Source: Chloroflexi bacterium UBA6077
GTDB lineage: Bacteria; Chloroflexota; UBA6077
DNA: 64,000 nucleotides
Assembly: GCA_002436065.1 (NCBI GenBank)
Contig: DIXP01000118.1
Location: forward strand, 86,285-150,284
Reading direction: 5' to 3'
In this document: positions 25,115 through 34,202 of the stretch, piece by piece
Position numbering within the stretch: position 1 is the first letter of the stretch
Layout of the letters: every line of letters starts with the position of its first letter
Notes under the pieces: model-generated
The model's input: only the letters and a program-made list of their open reading frames with translations
Databases searched by the model: none
Told to the model about the DNA's origin: nothing
Program-made: the position numbers and the translations under genes

Positions 25115-27835
25115 GTGAGCAATACAGTAGTTACCCGCACGGTACTCTCCAACGGCCTGACCGTTATCGCCAAGGAGATCCATCGGGTCCCCATAGCCAG
25201 CTTCTGGGTGTGGTACCGGGTAGGTAGCCGCAACGAGTCCATAGGAACCACCGGTATCTCCCATTGGGTGGAACACATGATGTTCCAGGGCACTCCGAAG
25301 CTGGGCAAAGGTGAGATCTTCGGCAAGGTCTCCGCTAATGGAGGAGTCCTAAACGGCTTCACCTGGCTGGACTACACCGCCTACTTCGAGACCCTCCCTA
25401 TCAAGAGATTGGAGCTGGCACTTGACATCGAATCGGACCGCATGGCCAACTCCCTCTTCGATCCCGAGGAGGTGGAGCGCGAGCGGACTGTCATAATCTC
25501 GGAGCGGGAGGGAAGCGAGAACTCCCCCACCTTCTTGCTCGCGGAGGAGATGGGTGCCGCCGCCTTCGCGGCCCACCCGTACGGCCACAGCGTCATCGGC
25601 TGGAAGTCCGATCTCCAGCAGATGACCAGAGAGGAGCTGTACTCTCACTACCGCACCTTCTACAGTCCCAACAATGCAATCGTGGTGGCGGTGGGCGACT
25701 TCGACACAGACACCCTGTTGGGCATGGTGCGGGAGCGCTTCGAGCAGATACCCAGCGGCCCCCCCGTCCCCAGCGTGCGGACGGTGGAGCCGCCGCAGCG
25801 CGGAGAGCGCCGGATCACGGTACGCTACCCGGCAGGGGCGCCGTTCTTCGAGGTGGACTACCATTCACCAGCCGTCTCTGACCCCGACGTCTATCCGATG
25901 CTGCTGCTGGACGCGATCCTGTCGGGGGGAAAGCCCATGGGGATGTTCGGCTCCAGGGGCACCAGGATGGGCCGAAGCTCCAGGCTCTATCGCGCCCTCG
26001 TCGACAGCGGCCTGGCAGGCGGCGCCGATTCCTCTCTGTCCCTCACCAAGGACCCCTACCTCTTCGGCATCGACGCCACCCTGAACCCGGGCGTATCCCT
26101 TGAAACGGTTGAGAAGATAGTGTTTCAGGAGGTCGAGAGGCTTCAGCAGGAGGACGTGAACGAGGAAGAGATGAACCGCGCTCTGAAACAGGTGAGGGCA
26201 CAATTTGTCTACGCCTCGGAGTCGGTGACGGACCATGGGTATTGGCTCGGCGCCACGGAAACCATCGACAGCTTCGAGACCTACATGGGTCTCCTGGATA
26301 GGATCGAGGCGGTCTCAGCGGCGGACGTGCGGGGGGTGGCCCAGAAGTATCTTGTCGAGGCAAACCGCACGGTGGGGTGGCTGGTCCCCACCGGCGAGTA
26401 CGGCAACGGCGCGGGGAGCTCCGCCGACTCGGTAGCCGTGAGCGCCGGCCGGCCCTACTTCTACTCCCTCCCGGACCAGAGCGCGCCGCGCATTGGGTAC
26501 GAGGCGACAGCCACCGCCGCTCCTCACTCAGCGCTCATCACCCATCACTCAGCACTCGGTACTAGCTATTCGGGCCAGGGGATCGCCCTGCCGATCCACC
26601 GGGAGCAGCTCGAAAACGGCATCGTCGTGCTGGTCAGCCAGAACCCCACCAGCCCGCAGGTGATCGTGCGAGCCAACTTCCTGGCCGGCAGCGTCTTCGA
26701 CGCCGAAGAGAAGAGCGGTCTCGCCCGATTCACGGCGCCAATGCTGATGCGTGGCACGGAGGCCCGCTCTTTCCAACAGTTGAGCGAGGTGACGGATAGC
26801 CTCGGCATGAGCCTCAGCGTGGACGCCGGTCGGCTGATGGCCCAAGCGGGAGTCAGATGCCTGAAGGAGGACCTCCCCAGGGCGATGGAGCTACTGGCGG
26901 AGACCTTGCTGCTCCCCACCTTCCCGGAGGAGGAGATGGAGAGGCTGCGTGCTCAGTTCATCACCGGGCTCAGGCACCAGGATACCAACCCCCGGTCGGT
27001 AGCGGAGCGTCGCTTCCTGGAGGAGCTGTATCCCGAGGGTCACCCCTACCGCCTGTGGCCGATGGGGTCCGAGGAGACGGTGGGCCGGATTGGTAGGAAC
27101 GACCTGCAAGGGTTCTACAGACGCCATTTCCGCCCGGACGTCCTCACCGTGGCCGTCGTTGGCGACATCTCACCCGCCGAGGCTGTGGGGCAGATTCGCC
27201 GGATCCTGGGTAGCTGGCAGGCCCAGGGGGAACCAGCAAGGCTGGAGATACCGCCGGCGCCGCTGCCCGCTAGCAAGACCATCGAAGTGGCTGTGCCGGG
27301 CAAGTTCCAATCCGAGATCGTCATGGGGCTTCCGGCGCTTTCCCGCGAGGATCCGGATTACTATGCCCTGCGGCTGGGCAATCTGATCCTCGGAGAGCTG
27401 GGACTGTCCGGCCGTTTAGGGGCCAACATCCGCGACCAGCAAGGTCTGGCCTATCACGTCTCCAGCGACCTCCAGGCCAGCCTCGGCCCCTCCGCCTGGG
27501 CCATGCGGGCCGGAGTCAACCCCACCAATGTCGAGAGAGCGGTCGAGGCGGCCGTGCGAGAGATCGAGCGCTGGAGAACGGAGCTTGTAACCGAAGTTGA
27601 GATCGTCAACGGCAAGAGCTTCCTGACGGGTAGCCTACCTATTGGCCTGGAGACCGACGACGGAGTGGCTCAGGTCCTGCTGGACATCGAGTTCTACCAG
27701 TTGGGCCTGGACTACCTGCTCAGGTATCCGGCCTTGATCGAAGCAGTCACTCCTGATAGCATCCGCGAGGCGGTCCGGCGTTGGATCCATCCAGATCACC
27801 TGGTTACAGTGGTCGCTGGCCCTGAACGGGCGTAG
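25115..27835 (+). CDS. M16-family zinc peptidase, two domains fused
   Basis: A 906-aa protein made of two M16 units. The first (residues 1-430) has the inverted zinc motif H50-WV-E53-H54 and the third ligand E130 in VIISEREG, so it should be catalytic. The second (about 490-906) has the M16 fold (ENGIVVLVSQNPTSPQVIVR, RFTAPMLMRGTEARSF) but no HxxEH, as in mitochondrial processing-peptidase-like pairs where one half is structural. The GTG start has AGGAG nine bases upstream. The linker between domains is encoded by a simple repeat. These enzymes degrade small peptides or misfolded proteins; no signal peptide is evident. A hairpin follows the stop. Confidence 0.9.
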   Translation: MSNTVVTRTVLSNGLTVIAKEIHRVPIASFWVWYRVGSRNESIGTTGISHWVEHMMFQGTPKLGKGEIFGKVSANGGVLNGFTWLDYTAYFETLPIKRLELALDIESDRMANSLFDPEEVERERTVIISEREGSENSPTFLLAEEMGAAAFAAHPYGHSVIGWKSDLQQMTREELYSHYRTFYSPNNAIVVAVGDFDTDTLLGMVRERFEQIPSGPPVPSVRTVEPPQRGERRITVRYPAGAPFFEVDYHSPAVSDPDVYPMLLLDAILSGGKPMGMFGSRGTRMGRSSRLYRALVDSGLAGGADSSLSLTKDPYLFGIDATLNPGVSLETVEKIVFQEVERLQQEDVNEEEMNRALKQVRAQFVYASESVTDHGYWLGATETIDSFETYMGLLDRIEAVSAADVRGVAQKYLVEANRTVGWLVPTGEYGNGAGSSADSVAVSAGRPYFYSLPDQSAPRIGYEATATAAPHSALITHHSALGTSYSGQGIALPIHREQLENGIVVLVSQNPTSPQVIVRANFLAGSVFDAEEKSGLARFTAPMLMRGTEARSFQQLSEVTDSLGMSLSVDAGRLMAQAGVRCLKEDLPRAMELLAETLLLPTFPEEEMERLRAQFITGLRHQDTNPRSVAERRFLEELYPEGHPYRLWPMGSEETVGRIGRNDLQGFYRRHFRPDVLTVAVVGDISPAEAVGQIRRILGSWQAQGEPARLEIPPAPLPASKTIEVAVPGKFQSEIVMGLPALSREDPDYYALRLGNLILGELGLSGRLGANIRDQQGLAYHVSSDLQASLGPSAWAMRAGVNPTNVERAVEAAVREIERWRTELVTEVEIVNGKSFLTGSLPIGLETDDGVAQVLLDIEFYQLGLDYLLRYPALIEAVTPDSIREAVRRWIHPDHLVTVVAGPERA
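26523..26557 (+). repeat. Simple repeat encoding the linker of the M16 fusion
   Basis: CTCACTCAGCGCTCATCACC followed by CATCACTCAGCACTC shows repeated CACTCAGC/CATCAC words and is read in frame as HSALITHHSALGT between the two M16 domains. Words like this are common as intergenic simple repeats, so this one may have expanded or inserted within the gene. Confidence 0.6.
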
Positions 27836-27848
27836 GGAGCTGAGAGCC

Positions 27849-27876
27849 GGAGGCCCCACAGCGAGTCGGGGCCTCC
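27849..27876 (+). terminator. Terminator-like hairpin after M16 peptidase
   Basis: Perfect 9-bp stem GGAGGCCCC/GGGGCCTCC with a 10-base loop, 13 bases after the stop codon. The following ATTAGCATACTCTT is T-rich but not a classic tract. Confidence 0.6.
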
Positions 27877-27912
27877 ATTAGCATACTCTTAACAGAATTT
27901 CCCGCCACCCTG

Positions 27913-27921
27913 TGATATAGT
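27913..27921 (+). promoter_or_regulatory. Extended -10 promoter candidate for the NEW3/ABC operon
   Basis: TGATATAGT is an extended -10 (TGn plus TATAGT). A TTAACA at 27889-27894 is too far away (21 bases) for a good -35. The first gene starts about 210 bases downstream, which would give a long leader. Confidence 0.35.
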
Positions 27922-28131
27922 TCCAACACTGTTCATACGGCGTTCTGATAGAGAGCGCCTATGATGTAGGCCGTCTTGGCGGGACAGCGTTCCCCAAACG
28001 CCCATCACCCGTCCAACCATGTGCGCTTCAACCAGTATCCCTACCTGGTGCATTTTGGCGTCCGCTTCGCGGGCGCCCTATGCTGATGGCTCTGATCTTC
28101 TGCAAAGAGACATTGTGGAGGTGGTAGTATC

Positions 28132-29313
28132 GTGAAGAGGATCGTGTCTAAGCTGTTGCTCGCCCCACTGGCAGCTCTGGTGGCCCTATCCATTGGGGCC
28201 GCGAACCCAGCGGACGTCGCTACAGCGCAAACGCCCGAAGTGTTCCTGTCGACTCCCGTCTCGGGGGTGGTGGTCGACAGGGGCAAGCAGGTAACGTTCA
28301 CCATCGACGTGAACAACAAGGGCAAGGATGGGAAGTTCGTTGACCTCGTCCTAACCAAGGCCCCCGATGGCTGGGACCCGATCCTTAAGGATCGCGGCTT
28401 CGTGGCTCGCCAGGTATGGGTTGGAGGCGAGAGGTTGGAGAGCGTGGACCTGCAGTTGAAGGTACCGGCCGACGCCAAGGCTCAGGACTACGAGGTCACC
28501 CTGAGGGGCACTGGACCCGGCATCGACAGCACCCTCAAGCTGGCTGTTGGCGTCAAGGACCAGCCCACCCAGGGCACGACGTTCGCCGCTCAGTATCCCA
28601 CCCTCCGAGGCAAGGCCGGCTCCAAGTTCGGCTTCAAGGCCGACCTCAGGAACGACTCCGAGGAGGAGCGGACCTACGGGCTCAGCTTCAAGGCCCCCGA
28701 GGGTTGGGAAGTGTCGTTCAAGCCCTCCTACGAGGACAAGCAGGTTTCCAGCATCACGCTGAAGTCTGGCAGCAGCCAGGGCTTGGATGTCGAGGTGGTA
28801 CCACCCGCCAGGGTTGAGGCCGGGGAGTACCCGATCACCGTGACGGCGGCATCCCAGGCAGATCGGGCCTCGGCCGAGTTGAAGGTGGTCGTCACCGGGA
28901 CCTTCGAGATGTTTATGTCGACCCGCACCGAGGTGTTCAACACTCAGGCCACCGCGGGCCAGGAGAGCCCCTTCTACGTGACCGTCACCAACATCGGTTC
29001 GGCCGCGCTGCAGAACGTGAGCCTCTCCTCCAGCAAGCCCGAGGGCTGGACCGTTACCTTCAAACCCGACAAGATCGACCAGTTGGACCCCGGTGCCCAG
29101 CAAGAAGTCGCCATGATGATCAAGCCTTCTGCTAAGGCCATCGCCGGCGACTACATGCTGAACGTCTCGGCCTCCCACCCGCAGGCCAGCCTGGATAGGG
29201 ACGTACGGGTCACCGTGGAAACCCCCACCATGTGGGGTTGGGTCGGCTCCGGCATCCTCGTCGTGGTCATCGGTGGACTGCTCGGTCTCTTCATGAAGCT
29301 AGGCCGGAGATAA
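28132..29313 (+). CDS. Secreted, membrane-anchored NEW3-domain protein
   Basis: A 393-aa envelope protein. A signal peptide (KRIVSKLLLAPLAALVALS, likely cleaved near residue 33) is followed by three repeats of a beta-sandwich of the NEW3 type, roughly residues 40-135, 145-250 and 255-360; each contains an APDGWD, APEGWEV or KPEGWTV segment. A C-terminal helix (WVGSGILVVVIGGLLGLF) with basic residues anchors it in the membrane. NEW3 domains often accompany ABC-2 transporters. The GTG start has GGAGG nine bases upstream. It is first in a three-gene operon with an ABC ATPase and permease and is probably the extracytoplasmic partner; the cargo is unknown. Confidence 0.88.
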   Translation: MKRIVSKLLLAPLAALVALSIGAANPADVATAQTPEVFLSTPVSGVVVDRGKQVTFTIDVNNKGKDGKFVDLVLTKAPDGWDPILKDRGFVARQVWVGGERLESVDLQLKVPADAKAQDYEVTLRGTGPGIDSTLKLAVGVKDQPTQGTTFAAQYPTLRGKAGSKFGFKADLRNDSEEERTYGLSFKAPEGWEVSFKPSYEDKQVSSITLKSGSSQGLDVEVVPPARVEAGEYPITVTAASQADRASAELKVVVTGTFEMFMSTRTEVFNTQATAGQESPFYVTVTNIGSAALQNVSLSSSKPEGWTVTFKPDKIDQLDPGAQQEVAMMIKPSAKAIAGDYMLNVSASHPQASLDRDVRVTVETPTMWGWVGSGILVVVIGGLLGLFMKLGRR

Positions 29314-29317
29314 CGCC

Positions 29318-30262
29318 ATGGACGAGCGGTCGCAGGTTGCCATAGAGACCGTCAATCTGACGAAACGGTACGGAGAACTCACTGCCGTCGACCGGTTGAA
29401 CCTCCAGATACCCGAGGGCGAGATCTTCGGCCTGCTCGGCCCCAATGGCGCTGGGAAGACCACAACTATCCTGATGTTGCTGGGGCTGACAGAACCCACG
29501 GCGGGCCAGGCCAGGATCTACGGACACGACTCTACTCGCGACCCATTGGAGGTCAAGAGAATAGTCGGGTACCTGCCCGATAACGTGGGCTTCTACGAGG
29601 ATCTTACGGCCAGGGAGAACCTTCTATACACCGCCGACCTGAACGGGATGCCGAAGAAGGAAGCTCTAAGTCGCATCGACTACCTGCTCAAGCGGGTAGA
29701 GTTGATCGATGTGCTCGATAAAGAGGTAGGAAAGTTCTCCCGTGGAATGAGGCAGCGGCTCGGCATTGCCGACGTGCTGCTCAAGAAGCCCAAGGTGGTG
29801 ATCCTGGACGAGCCGACCCTGGGCATCGACCCCGATGGGGTCAAGCACATGCTGGACCTGATCAGCCAGATGAGTCGCGAGGACAGGATCACGGTGCTGC
29901 TATCGTCTCATCTGCTGCACCAGGTGCAGCAGATCTGCTCTCGGGTGGGCATCTTCGTCAAGGGCAAGATGGTCGCGGAGGGCTCTGTCGAGATGCTCGG
30001 CCTCCAGATCCTGGGTGGCGATCCCATTGTGGTGGAGGTTGAGGCATCCCCCGCAAGCGACGAACTGGTCGGGTCTCTCGGGAAGATACCGGGTGTCTCG
30101 TCGGTGGATCGGATTGACGGCGCCATCCTCTTACACTGCTTCAAGGATGTGCGCTCGGAGATAGCTCGGCGCGTTGTCGCGGCCGGCGCCAACCTGAGCC
30201 AACTGCGCCTGCGAGGCCACGTGCTGGAGGAGATCTACCTAAGGTACTTCCAGGAGGGCTAG
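29318..30262 (+). CDS. ABC transporter ATP-binding protein
   Basis: A 314-aa ABC-2-type ATPase. Walker A is LLGPNGAGKTTTILMLLG, the signature KFSRGMRQRLGIADVLL, and Walker B VVILDEPTLGIDPDG, followed by HLLHQVQ (H-loop region). The C-terminal 90 residues form the extension seen in export ATPases of the drug/Nos-F type. It begins four bases after the NEW3 gene stop and ends four bases before the permease start. Confidence 0.95.
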   Translation: MDERSQVAIETVNLTKRYGELTAVDRLNLQIPEGEIFGLLGPNGAGKTTTILMLLGLTEPTAGQARIYGHDSTRDPLEVKRIVGYLPDNVGFYEDLTARENLLYTADLNGMPKKEALSRIDYLLKRVELIDVLDKEVGKFSRGMRQRLGIADVLLKKPKVVILDEPTLGIDPDGVKHMLDLISQMSREDRITVLLSSHLLHQVQQICSRVGIFVKGKMVAEGSVEMLGLQILGGDPIVVEVEASPASDELVGSLGKIPGVSSVDRIDGAILLHCFKDVRSEIARRVVAAGANLSQLRLRGHVLEEIYLRYFQEG

Positions 30263-30266
30263 GAGA

Positions 30267-31208
30267 ATGCCAGGACTACTAGCGGTTTTCCGCAAGGAGA
30301 TAGCCGATCAATTCGGCAGCAAGCGCTTCCTGATCATGTTCACGCTGATCCTGCTGGCCGGTATGTCCGCCACCTACACGGCGGCTCAAGCCATCAGGAG
30401 CGACGTGGCGAGCAGCGACGGCGGATCCAGCTTCGTCTTCCTACGGCTGTTCACTGTCTCGGCGGGGACCCTCCCGTCCTTCGTGGCGTTCGTGGGGTTC
30501 CTGGGACCGCTGATGGGTCTGGCCATGGGGTTCGACGCCATCAACGGAGAGTACGCCAGGGGAACCCTCAGCCGGGTGCTATCCAATCCCATCTTCCGTG
30601 ACTCGGTCATCAACGGCAAGTTTCTGGCTGGGGTCACGACCATAGCCGTGATGCTGGCCAGCATCTCCCTGGTGCTGTCCGGCCTCGGGCTGCGGCTGAT
30701 CGGGATACCACCCACAGGCGATGAGGTGGTGAGGCTGTTCCTCTACCTCATCATCGCGGTATTCTATGTGGCCTTCTGGATGGCCCTGTCCATCCTGTTC
30801 TCCATTCTGTTCCGGCAGACGGCTACCTCGGCCCTGGCGGGCATAGCCCTGTGGATATTCGTCACCTTCTTCGTGGCGATGATCGCGGCGACTACGGCGC
30901 AAGCGCTGATGCCGATTGACGAGCAGGAGCCGCAGACTCTGTTGGCAAACGAATACTTCAGGATGGGGTTGGCCAGGCTATCACCAGCCACGCTCTACTC
31001 CGAGGTCACCATGACCATCCTGACTCCCAGTGTACGGACGCTGGGGCCAGTCATGATGAGCGAGGTGGTCGGGATGGTACCAGGCCCGCTCCCGCTCTCC
31101 CAGAGCCTCCTGGTGGTGTGGCCGCAATTCGTGGGATTGATCTCCATGACCCTGGCATGCTTCGGAATAAGCTACTACCGCTTCATGCGGCAGGAGATCA
31201 GGGCATAA
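30267..31208 (+). CDS. ABC-2-type transporter permease
   Basis: A 313-aa membrane protein with six predicted helices. The N-terminal FRKEIADQFGSKRFLIMFTLI is the usual ABC-2 coupling region followed by the first helix, and a large extracytoplasmic loop lies after it. It is the third gene of the NEW3/ATPase/permease operon, with AGGAG immediately upstream of the ATG. The operon ends in a strong terminator. Together the three look like an exporter or a membrane-remodelling complex resembling NosDFY systems, though no nos genes are here. Confidence 0.9.
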   Translation: MPGLLAVFRKEIADQFGSKRFLIMFTLILLAGMSATYTAAQAIRSDVASSDGGSSFVFLRLFTVSAGTLPSFVAFVGFLGPLMGLAMGFDAINGEYARGTLSRVLSNPIFRDSVINGKFLAGVTTIAVMLASISLVLSGLGLRLIGIPPTGDEVVRLFLYLIIAVFYVAFWMALSILFSILFRQTATSALAGIALWIFVTFFVAMIAATTAQALMPIDEQEPQTLLANEYFRMGLARLSPATLYSEVTMTILTPSVRTLGPVMMSEVVGMVPGPLPLSQSLLVVWPQFVGLISMTLACFGISYYRFMRQEIRA

Positions 31209-31224
31209 TTGATCGTGGTGCGTA

Positions 31225-31257
31225 GGGGCCGGCAGCTCTGCCGGCCCCTTTTCCTTT
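31225..31257 (+). terminator. Strong intrinsic terminator
   Basis: GGGGCCGGCAG-CT-CTGCCGGCCCC is perfectly paired and is followed by TTTTCCTTT. It closes the NEW3/ABC operon. A weaker related stem (GGTCGGCA/TGCCGGCC, one mismatch) occurs about 90 bases later. Confidence 0.85.
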
Positions 31258-31279
31258 CCTCCGCAATGGCGCGATGCGG

Positions 31280-31308
31280 TTGACAGACCTGTCTAAGCCC
31301 TGTAGCTT
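31280..31308 (+). promoter_or_regulatory. Promoter candidate for ybaK
   Basis: A perfect -35 box TTGACA (31280-31285) is followed after 17 bases by TAGCTT (31303-31308), a weak -10. The deacylase gene starts 77 bases downstream. Confidence 0.45.
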
Positions 31309-31384
31309 CTCGATGTAGCGGTCGGCACCTCTGCCGGCCGATGGCAGACAGCGATGTCCGCCTTCGCGTTGTAAGGCGCTCAGT

Positions 31385-31852
31385 GTGAAAGCCACAAGAG
31401 CTATTCAGATCCTCGTGGAACAGAAGATCCCTCACGAAGTGCTGCCCTACGATGTGGACGGCTTTGTATCGGCCGTGGAGGGGGCAAACAGGCTGGGCAT
31501 CCCTGCGGCAGCGATGTTCAAGACCCTCATCGCCCGAGGCGAGCGCCGTGGGGTAGTGCTGGCGCTGGTGCCGGGCGATGAGACGCTCAGTCTCCGCAAA
31601 CTCTCTCAGGCAATTGGCGACAAGCGGGCAGAGATGGTAGACCCATTGGAAATCTCGCGACTCACAGGTTTCGTGAAGGGTGGCGTCTCGCCACTCGGTG
31701 GAAGACGATCTTACCCCGTGTACATGGACCGTTCGGCCCTGCACCACCCCACTGTCTACGTGAGTGCTGGCGTGCGGGGCCTCGCCATCGCTATAGCCCC
31801 CTCCGACCTGGCCCAGGTCACCCGCGCCACAGTGGTGGACCTGCGGGATTGA
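31385..31852 (+). CDS. ybaK: Cys-tRNA(Pro)/Cys-tRNA(Cys) deacylase, YbaK/EbsC family
   Basis: A 155-aa trans-editing enzyme of the YbaK type. Characteristic segments are PHEVLPYDVDG, AAAMFKTLIARGERRGVVLALVPGDETLSLRKL and the KGGVSPLGGRRSYPVYMD loop, in which the G-x-SP-(L/F)-G motif is diagnostic. It hydrolyses Cys mischarged on tRNA(Pro). The GTG start follows an intrinsic terminator and a possible promoter. Confidence 0.93.
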   Translation: MKATRAIQILVEQKIPHEVLPYDVDGFVSAVEGANRLGIPAAAMFKTLIARGERRGVVLALVPGDETLSLRKLSQAIGDKRAEMVDPLEISRLTGFVKGGVSPLGGRRSYPVYMDRSALHHPTVYVSAGVRGLAIAIAPSDLAQVTRATVVDLRD

Positions 31853-31938
31853 CCCCTCGGGAGGTTGAAGCTCCCTGGCACGCCCCCTGCTTCCCCGTCA
31901 CCCGAGCCATGACCTCAGCACATTTACGAGGTGAAGGA

Positions 31939-32391
31939 ATGCCACACAGCAACAAAGGCCATCACGGAGGCAAAAGTTCCTCCATCGCCGCCAAGAACGT
32001 GACGGAGGAGGATGTCCGCTTCCTGCAGAGATACGGGGATCAACTGTCAAAGACGACCTTGCGAGCCAAGTGGATTCACGCGGTGGACGAGCACGAGGAC
32101 CACACCGGCCAGTCCCTGGCCACACGTAGCCACGAGGTAATCCGACAGTGGGCCGAGGATCGGGGAGCCCAGCCGTCCACAGTGCCGGGCACTGAGCACC
32201 AGGGTCGCGCCGGCGTCCTCCGGTTCAACTTCCCGGGCTATGGCGGGCAGACCCTGGAGGCAATCGACTGGGAGGACTGGTTCCGCACCTTCGACGAGAG
32301 GGATCTGGTGTTTATCTACCAGGAGCACAAAGCCGACGGGCGCACCAGTAACTTCTTCAAGCTGGACAGCCCTCATCGAGAACATGACTAG
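31939..32391 (+). CDS. Small conserved protein of unknown function
   Basis: A 150-aa protein. The ATG at 31939 is chosen because GAGGTGAAGGA lies directly upstream. An earlier start at 31849 would overlap the deacylase end and add sequence with no conserved character. The middle, SHEVIRQWAEDRGAQPSTV, then VLRFNFPGYGGQTLEAIDW, then FDERDLVFIYQE, resembles a family of small bacterial proteins sometimes mislabelled as glucan branching enzyme; that name is not supported. The N-terminus is Lys/His/Ser-rich and poorly ordered. No catalytic motif is seen. The function is unknown. Confidence 0.75.
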   Translation: MPHSNKGHHGGKSSSIAAKNVTEEDVRFLQRYGDQLSKTTLRAKWIHAVDEHEDHTGQSLATRSHEVIRQWAEDRGAQPSTVPGTEHQGRAGVLRFNFPGYGGQTLEAIDWEDWFRTFDERDLVFIYQEHKADGRTSNFFKLDSPHREHD

Positions 32392-32554
32392 GTGGTCGCG
32401 ATCAGCAGCCCTACCAACAATGGGGCGGCAACGGAGCCGAAGTTGGCGATGCCGAACTGGTGGAGAGGATGGTCCGGGCCGTTAAGGAGCAGCTGAGTAG
32501 CCGAGGGGTGGATGGATCAACCGCCGGCCAGTACGGAACCCTGAGCATCCAGCT

Positions 32555-33916
32555 TCACCCTTCACCCTCCTCCCGCTGCTCGTCGGGGATGTGGGTGATC
32601 CTGGCCTTCAGCACCCTCCGGCCGCGCATGGAAACCACCTCGACGGTGGCGTCGGGGAGGTTGACGGCGTCCCCCTCGGCTGGGATCCGACCAAGCCGAG
32701 CGTAGACCAGCCCTCCGATGGTATCCACGCCTTCCATCTCCAGCTCCACCCCCAGGGCACTGCTCACATCTTCCAGGTCGGCCCCGCCGCTCACGAGCGC
32801 CTGTCCCTCCCGGAGCATCTGAATATCGGGCTCCTCACGAGCGTCATACTCGTCCCTGATCGGGCCGACGATCTCCTCCAGGAGGTTGTCCAGGGTCACT
32901 ATCCCGGCCGTCCCGCCGTACTCGTCCACCACCACCGCTAGGTGTAGCTGCTGACGCTGAAGCTCGGGCAGAAGTTCGGCCACCCGCTTGGAACCGGGCA
33001 CGTGGTAGGCTCGCCGCATGATGGCGGTGACCTCCTGCTCTATATGCTCCTTGCTGGCATGAGGGGGAAGCTTCTGCAGCACGTCCTTGGCATGGACCAC
33101 GCCGATGATGTTGTCCAGGTTGCCATCGTAGACGGGTAGGCGGGTGTGGCCGGTCTCCACCACCGCTTGGCGAGCCTCGGCCAGCGTCGCGTCCCTCGAG
33201 AGGGCGCGCACGTCCACCCTGGGGACCATCACCTCCTCAACGAGGGTATCGCCGAACTGGAACACCTCGTCGATCAGCTTCCGCTCCTCCGGCTCGACGA
33301 TCCCTTCCTCCTCGCCGCTGGCCACTATGGCCATTATCTCTTCCTCCGTGATGGGGTTCACCCGCGCCCGATCGGGGCTACCTGACAGCCGCATCACCAG
33401 GTTGGTTGAGGAGGTCAATATCCAGACGAGGGGGGCCGCGATCTTGGAGAGCAGCTCCACCGGTCGCGCCAGCGAGAGCCCGATAGACTCGGCCCTGGCC
33501 AGGGCCAGGTTCTTGGGTGCCAGCTCCCCCAGCACCAGGGTGACGAAGGACAGGATACCTGTTACCAGGACAAAGGCGATGAAATAGGCGTTCGCAGCCA
33601 GGAAGGGAACCGGCAGAGATGCGAACCACGAGGTGACGACCACCACAAGACTCACGGCGCCGACCGCCGAGGCGAAGAAGCTAGCCAGGGTGACTCCGAT
33701 CTGGATAGTCGCGAGGAAGCGGCCGGGCTGCTCCACCAGCCGCATCACCGTGGCGGCCCTGGGGTCGTGCTCCTCCTCCACCAGGTGTCGAAGGCGCGAC
33801 CTACGCATAGAGACGATGGCTATCTCAGCAGCAGCGAAGAAGGCGTTGAGGAGAACAAGGAGGGCTATACCCACGAGCTGTAAGGTGATGTCCTGTGTGG
33901 CAGCTTGGTCAGGCAT
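32555..33916 (-). CDS. CorC/HlyC (CNNM-type) membrane protein with CBS pair
   Basis: A 453-aa protein in the hemolysin C/CNNM family. The N-terminal DUF21 domain (residues 10-190, four helices; NAFFAAAEIAIVSMRRSRL is typical) is followed by a helical region with EEEIMAIVASGEEEGIVEPEE, two CBS domains (about 205-330; VMVPRVDVRALS and DNIIGVVHAKDVL) and a C-terminal CorC_HlyC domain with VVDEYGGTAGIVTLDNLLEEIVG. Members are linked to Mg2+/Co2+ efflux. CBS domains bind adenine nucleotides. It is a single-gene unit, divergent from the phosphoribosyltransferase, across a repeat-rich spacer. Confidence 0.93.
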   Translation of the reverse strand: MPDQAATQDITLQLVGIALLVLLNAFFAAAEIAIVSMRRSRLRHLVEEEHDPRAATVMRLVEQPGRFLATIQIGVTLASFFASAVGAVSLVVVVTSWFASLPVPFLAANAYFIAFVLVTGILSFVTLVLGELAPKNLALARAESIGLSLARPVELLSKIAAPLVWILTSSTNLVMRLSGSPDRARVNPITEEEIMAIVASGEEEGIVEPEERKLIDEVFQFGDTLVEEVMVPRVDVRALSRDATLAEARQAVVETGHTRLPVYDGNLDNIIGVVHAKDVLQKLPPHASKEHIEQEVTAIMRRAYHVPGSKRVAELLPELQRQQLHLAVVVDEYGGTAGIVTLDNLLEEIVGPIRDEYDAREEPDIQMLREGQALVSGGADLEDVSSALGVELEMEGVDTIGGLVYARLGRIPAEGDAVNLPDATVEVVSMRGRRVLKARITHIPDEQREEGEG

Positions 33917-34025
33917 CTGGCGCTGTATACCCTCCGATGCGAACCAGTCCTAGTCGTTCAACAATAGCATTGTACACCATCCCCCGGCCCACTTGACGGC
34001 CCCGAAAGGGAGGGTATACAGTCAC

Positions 34026-34184
34026 CTATCAGCCATCAGCTGTCATCTATCAGTTGGTCAGCCGGTGGTAGCCTGTTTCCTCACGCCCGAATGGTCCGGA
34101 ACCATGTGGCACTCCCGCGATCGATGCGTGGACTCAATCATCCAGAAGCTGAATGCTGACAGCTGATAGCTGATAGCTGACAGC
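34026..34184. repeat. Inverted AGCTGATAGCTGACAG repeat pair
   Basis: The left arm (34026-34053) reads CTATCAGCCATCAGCTGTCA and CTATCAG; the right arm (34147-34184) contains GCTGACAGCTGATAGCTGAT and AGCTGACAG. The arms are inverted and lie just upstream of the pncB-like start. Same family as 23489-23722. Confidence 0.65.
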
Positions 34185-34202
34185 CCTAACGGAGGACATA
34201 TC

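Noticed and set aside
24901..25227. Possible small gene starting directly after the PD-(D/E)XK-like gene
   Set aside because: It overlaps the supported GTG start of the M16 peptidase, has no ribosome site of its own, and resembles no family.
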